Assembly (NCBI GenBank): GCA_035544635.1 | Contig: DATKDQ010000200.1 | Coordinates: forward strand, 1-7,947 | Direction of reading: 5' to 3' | From: DATAFT01 sp035544635 | GTDB taxonomy: Bacteria > Acidobacteriota > Thermoanaerobaculia > Multivoradales > Multivoraceae | Length of the DNA stretch: 7,947 bases | Shown here: positions 7,801 to 7,947 of the stretch, one piece after another | Numbering within the stretch: the stretch's first letter is position 1 | How the letters are laid out: every line of letters begins with the position of its first letter | The notes under the pieces: model-generated | Database searches by the model: none | Told to the model about the DNA's origin: nothing | Seen by the model: the letters and a program-made list of their open reading frames with translations, nothing else | Program-made: the position numbers and the translations under genes

Positions 7801-7947
7801 GCGCCACTTCCGCGAGCTCGGCACCGACATCCAGAGCGAGGATTTCGAGGTCGTCGGCGTCGGCGACATGTCGGGCGACGTGTTCGGCAACGGCATGCTG
7901 TTGTCGCCCCACATCAAGCTGATCGGCGCCTTCAACCACCTGCACAT
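4847..7947 (+). CDS. gdhB: NAD-specific glutamate dehydrogenase, large (180-kDa) class, N-terminal 1033 residues (3' truncated by window edge)
   Basis: Catalyses NAD-dependent oxidative deamination of glutamate to 2-oxoglutarate and ammonium, feeding amino-acid carbon into the TCA cycle. The frame is open from the GTG at 4847 to the window end; full members have about 1,550-1,620 residues, so roughly a third is missing. The long N-terminal regulatory part (ACT-like modules in this family) includes NDDMPFLVDSVSMAANRRG (from 101) and FLSWIDQDHFTFLGYREY (225-242), both hallmarks. A probable linker rich in P, G and A lies near 480-500. The catalytic part begins around 800: GGKVARGGIRFSDRREDFR (824-842), then GLMKAQMVKNAVIVPVGSKGGFVVK (847-871) with the conserved active-site lysine region around K865, then GIACYKTFMRGLLDITDNLV and GVGDMSGDVFGNGM (1004-1017) leading into the nucleotide-binding fold. 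No frameshift is seen. The same class is called gdhB, gdh2 or gdhZ in different organisms; it is divergent from the dikinase with no evident functional link. Confidence 0.95.
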   Translation, partial: MTIEQVNSLEDQRIEEILDRIERQLPPDEATLAVTFTRELFRWVAPEDLEARQPLDLYGAALGLWRFARSRAPGQERVRVFNPTLEEHGWQSTHTVIEIVNDDMPFLVDSVSMAANRRGLTIHLIMHPVIAVRRDGRGELVEVAPTAEASRDSARESVMHLEVERRTDASFLLTLRYEIESVLDDVRAAVEDWQPMRARLRSILEELRTGPAAVPLEDRNEVAEFLSWIDQDHFTFLGYREYELSIEGGQDVAVAVEGSGLGILREARRSRAAVPTVLPARVRELAREPELLILTKANARATVHRQTRLDYVGVKRFDDSGRVVGERRFLGLYTQRAYHSNPWRIPIVRRKVERVLAHAGVRPPSHAGKSLVQILETMPRDELFQASEAELYETAIGILRLEDRQRVRVFLRPDRYRRFFTALVFAPRDRYNTETREKIQRILLEELHGSEIEFSLSLSESILARIYFVVHLPSPTPRVDAGPGTAPPAGELPGADVERIERRIADAVRDWRDELQRALQERFGEERGSALAQRYAAAFPPGYRHGFEPRAAVSDIERAEELSGPEDLELSIYRRPEEPSSHLRLKLFRRGEPLLLSEMFPILENMGVRVLGEHSYPIHREDGVAIHLHDFGVLHTASRELDLTVIEPLLHEALTQVWLGTVENDGFNRLVVAARLRSRQVTVLRAVCKYLLQARVAWSQAYMEQALAANPHVGRLLVELFEARFDPALDDAERERRVARLARVVREALEEVPSLDEDRILRGFLAVVDAALRTNHYQREDGGEPKSYLAVKLDPRQIALLPPPRPRYEIFVYSPRVEGVHLRGGKVARGGIRFSDRREDFRTETLGLMKAQMVKNAVIVPVGSKGGFVVKRPPAPTGDPAADRQALRDEGIACYKTFMRGLLDITDNLVEGAVAPPSRVVRRDDDDPYLVVAADKGTATFSDIAHAVSQDYGFWLDDAFASGGSAGYDHKAMGITARGAWESVKRHFRELGTDIQSEDFEVVGVGDMSGDVFGNGMLLSPHIKLIGAFNHLH

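Noticed and set aside
6629..7945. A 438-residue antisense open frame at the right edge
   Set aside because: It mirrors the conserved catalytic domain of glutamate dehydrogenase, and its composition (D, E, V, A, R, L repeats) is typical of an antisense GC-rich frame.

Overview
The window is about 7.9 kb of very GC-rich bacterial DNA with strong G/C preference at third codon positions. It holds four protein-coding genes, two of them cut by the window edges. The gene content (a Rieske oxygenase, an alpha/beta hydrolase, a rifampin-phosphotransferase-type enzyme and a 180-kDa-class NAD-glutamate dehydrogenase) fits a free-living, metabolically versatile bacterium, perhaps a Myxococcota, Binatota or other former deltaproteobacterial lineage. 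That placement is inference: no rRNA or taxonomic marker is present.

Layout. At 1-963 (+) is the 3' part of a Rieske non-heme iron oxygenase alpha subunit. After a 41-bp gap, 1005-1928 (+) encodes an intact alpha/beta-fold hydrolase. The two are probably co-transcribed and may act in one catabolic or tailoring route, but nothing shows the substrate. Facing them convergently, after a 39-bp gap, is 1968-4676 (-): a large three-domain dikinase with an ATP-grasp domain, a variable substrate domain and a C-terminal phosphohistidine domain, closely resembling rifampin phosphotransferase and PEP synthase. On the other side of a 170-bp divergent intergenic region, 4847-7947 (+) encodes the first 1033 residues of the large NAD-specific glutamate dehydrogenase, which runs off the right edge. 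There are no RNA genes, CRISPR arrays, insertion sequences or other mobile genes.

The non-coding part with most structure is the divergent region 4677-4846. It carries a 16-nt sequence repeated exactly 100 nt apart, with an inverted near-copy between the two. This looks like a REP/BIME-type palindromic repeat, and the middle copy can pair with either flank. A separate 14-nt perfect palindrome covers the ribosome-binding site and first two bases of the start codon of the glutamate dehydrogenase gene. The 5' end of the dikinase gene is also uncertain: its first ~34 codons have a more relaxed third-base composition than the rest, and an ideal GGAGG lies just upstream of where the conserved protein appears to begin.

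No clearly new multi-gene system is visible. The best leads are the dikinase with unknown substrate and the structured divergent intergenic region.
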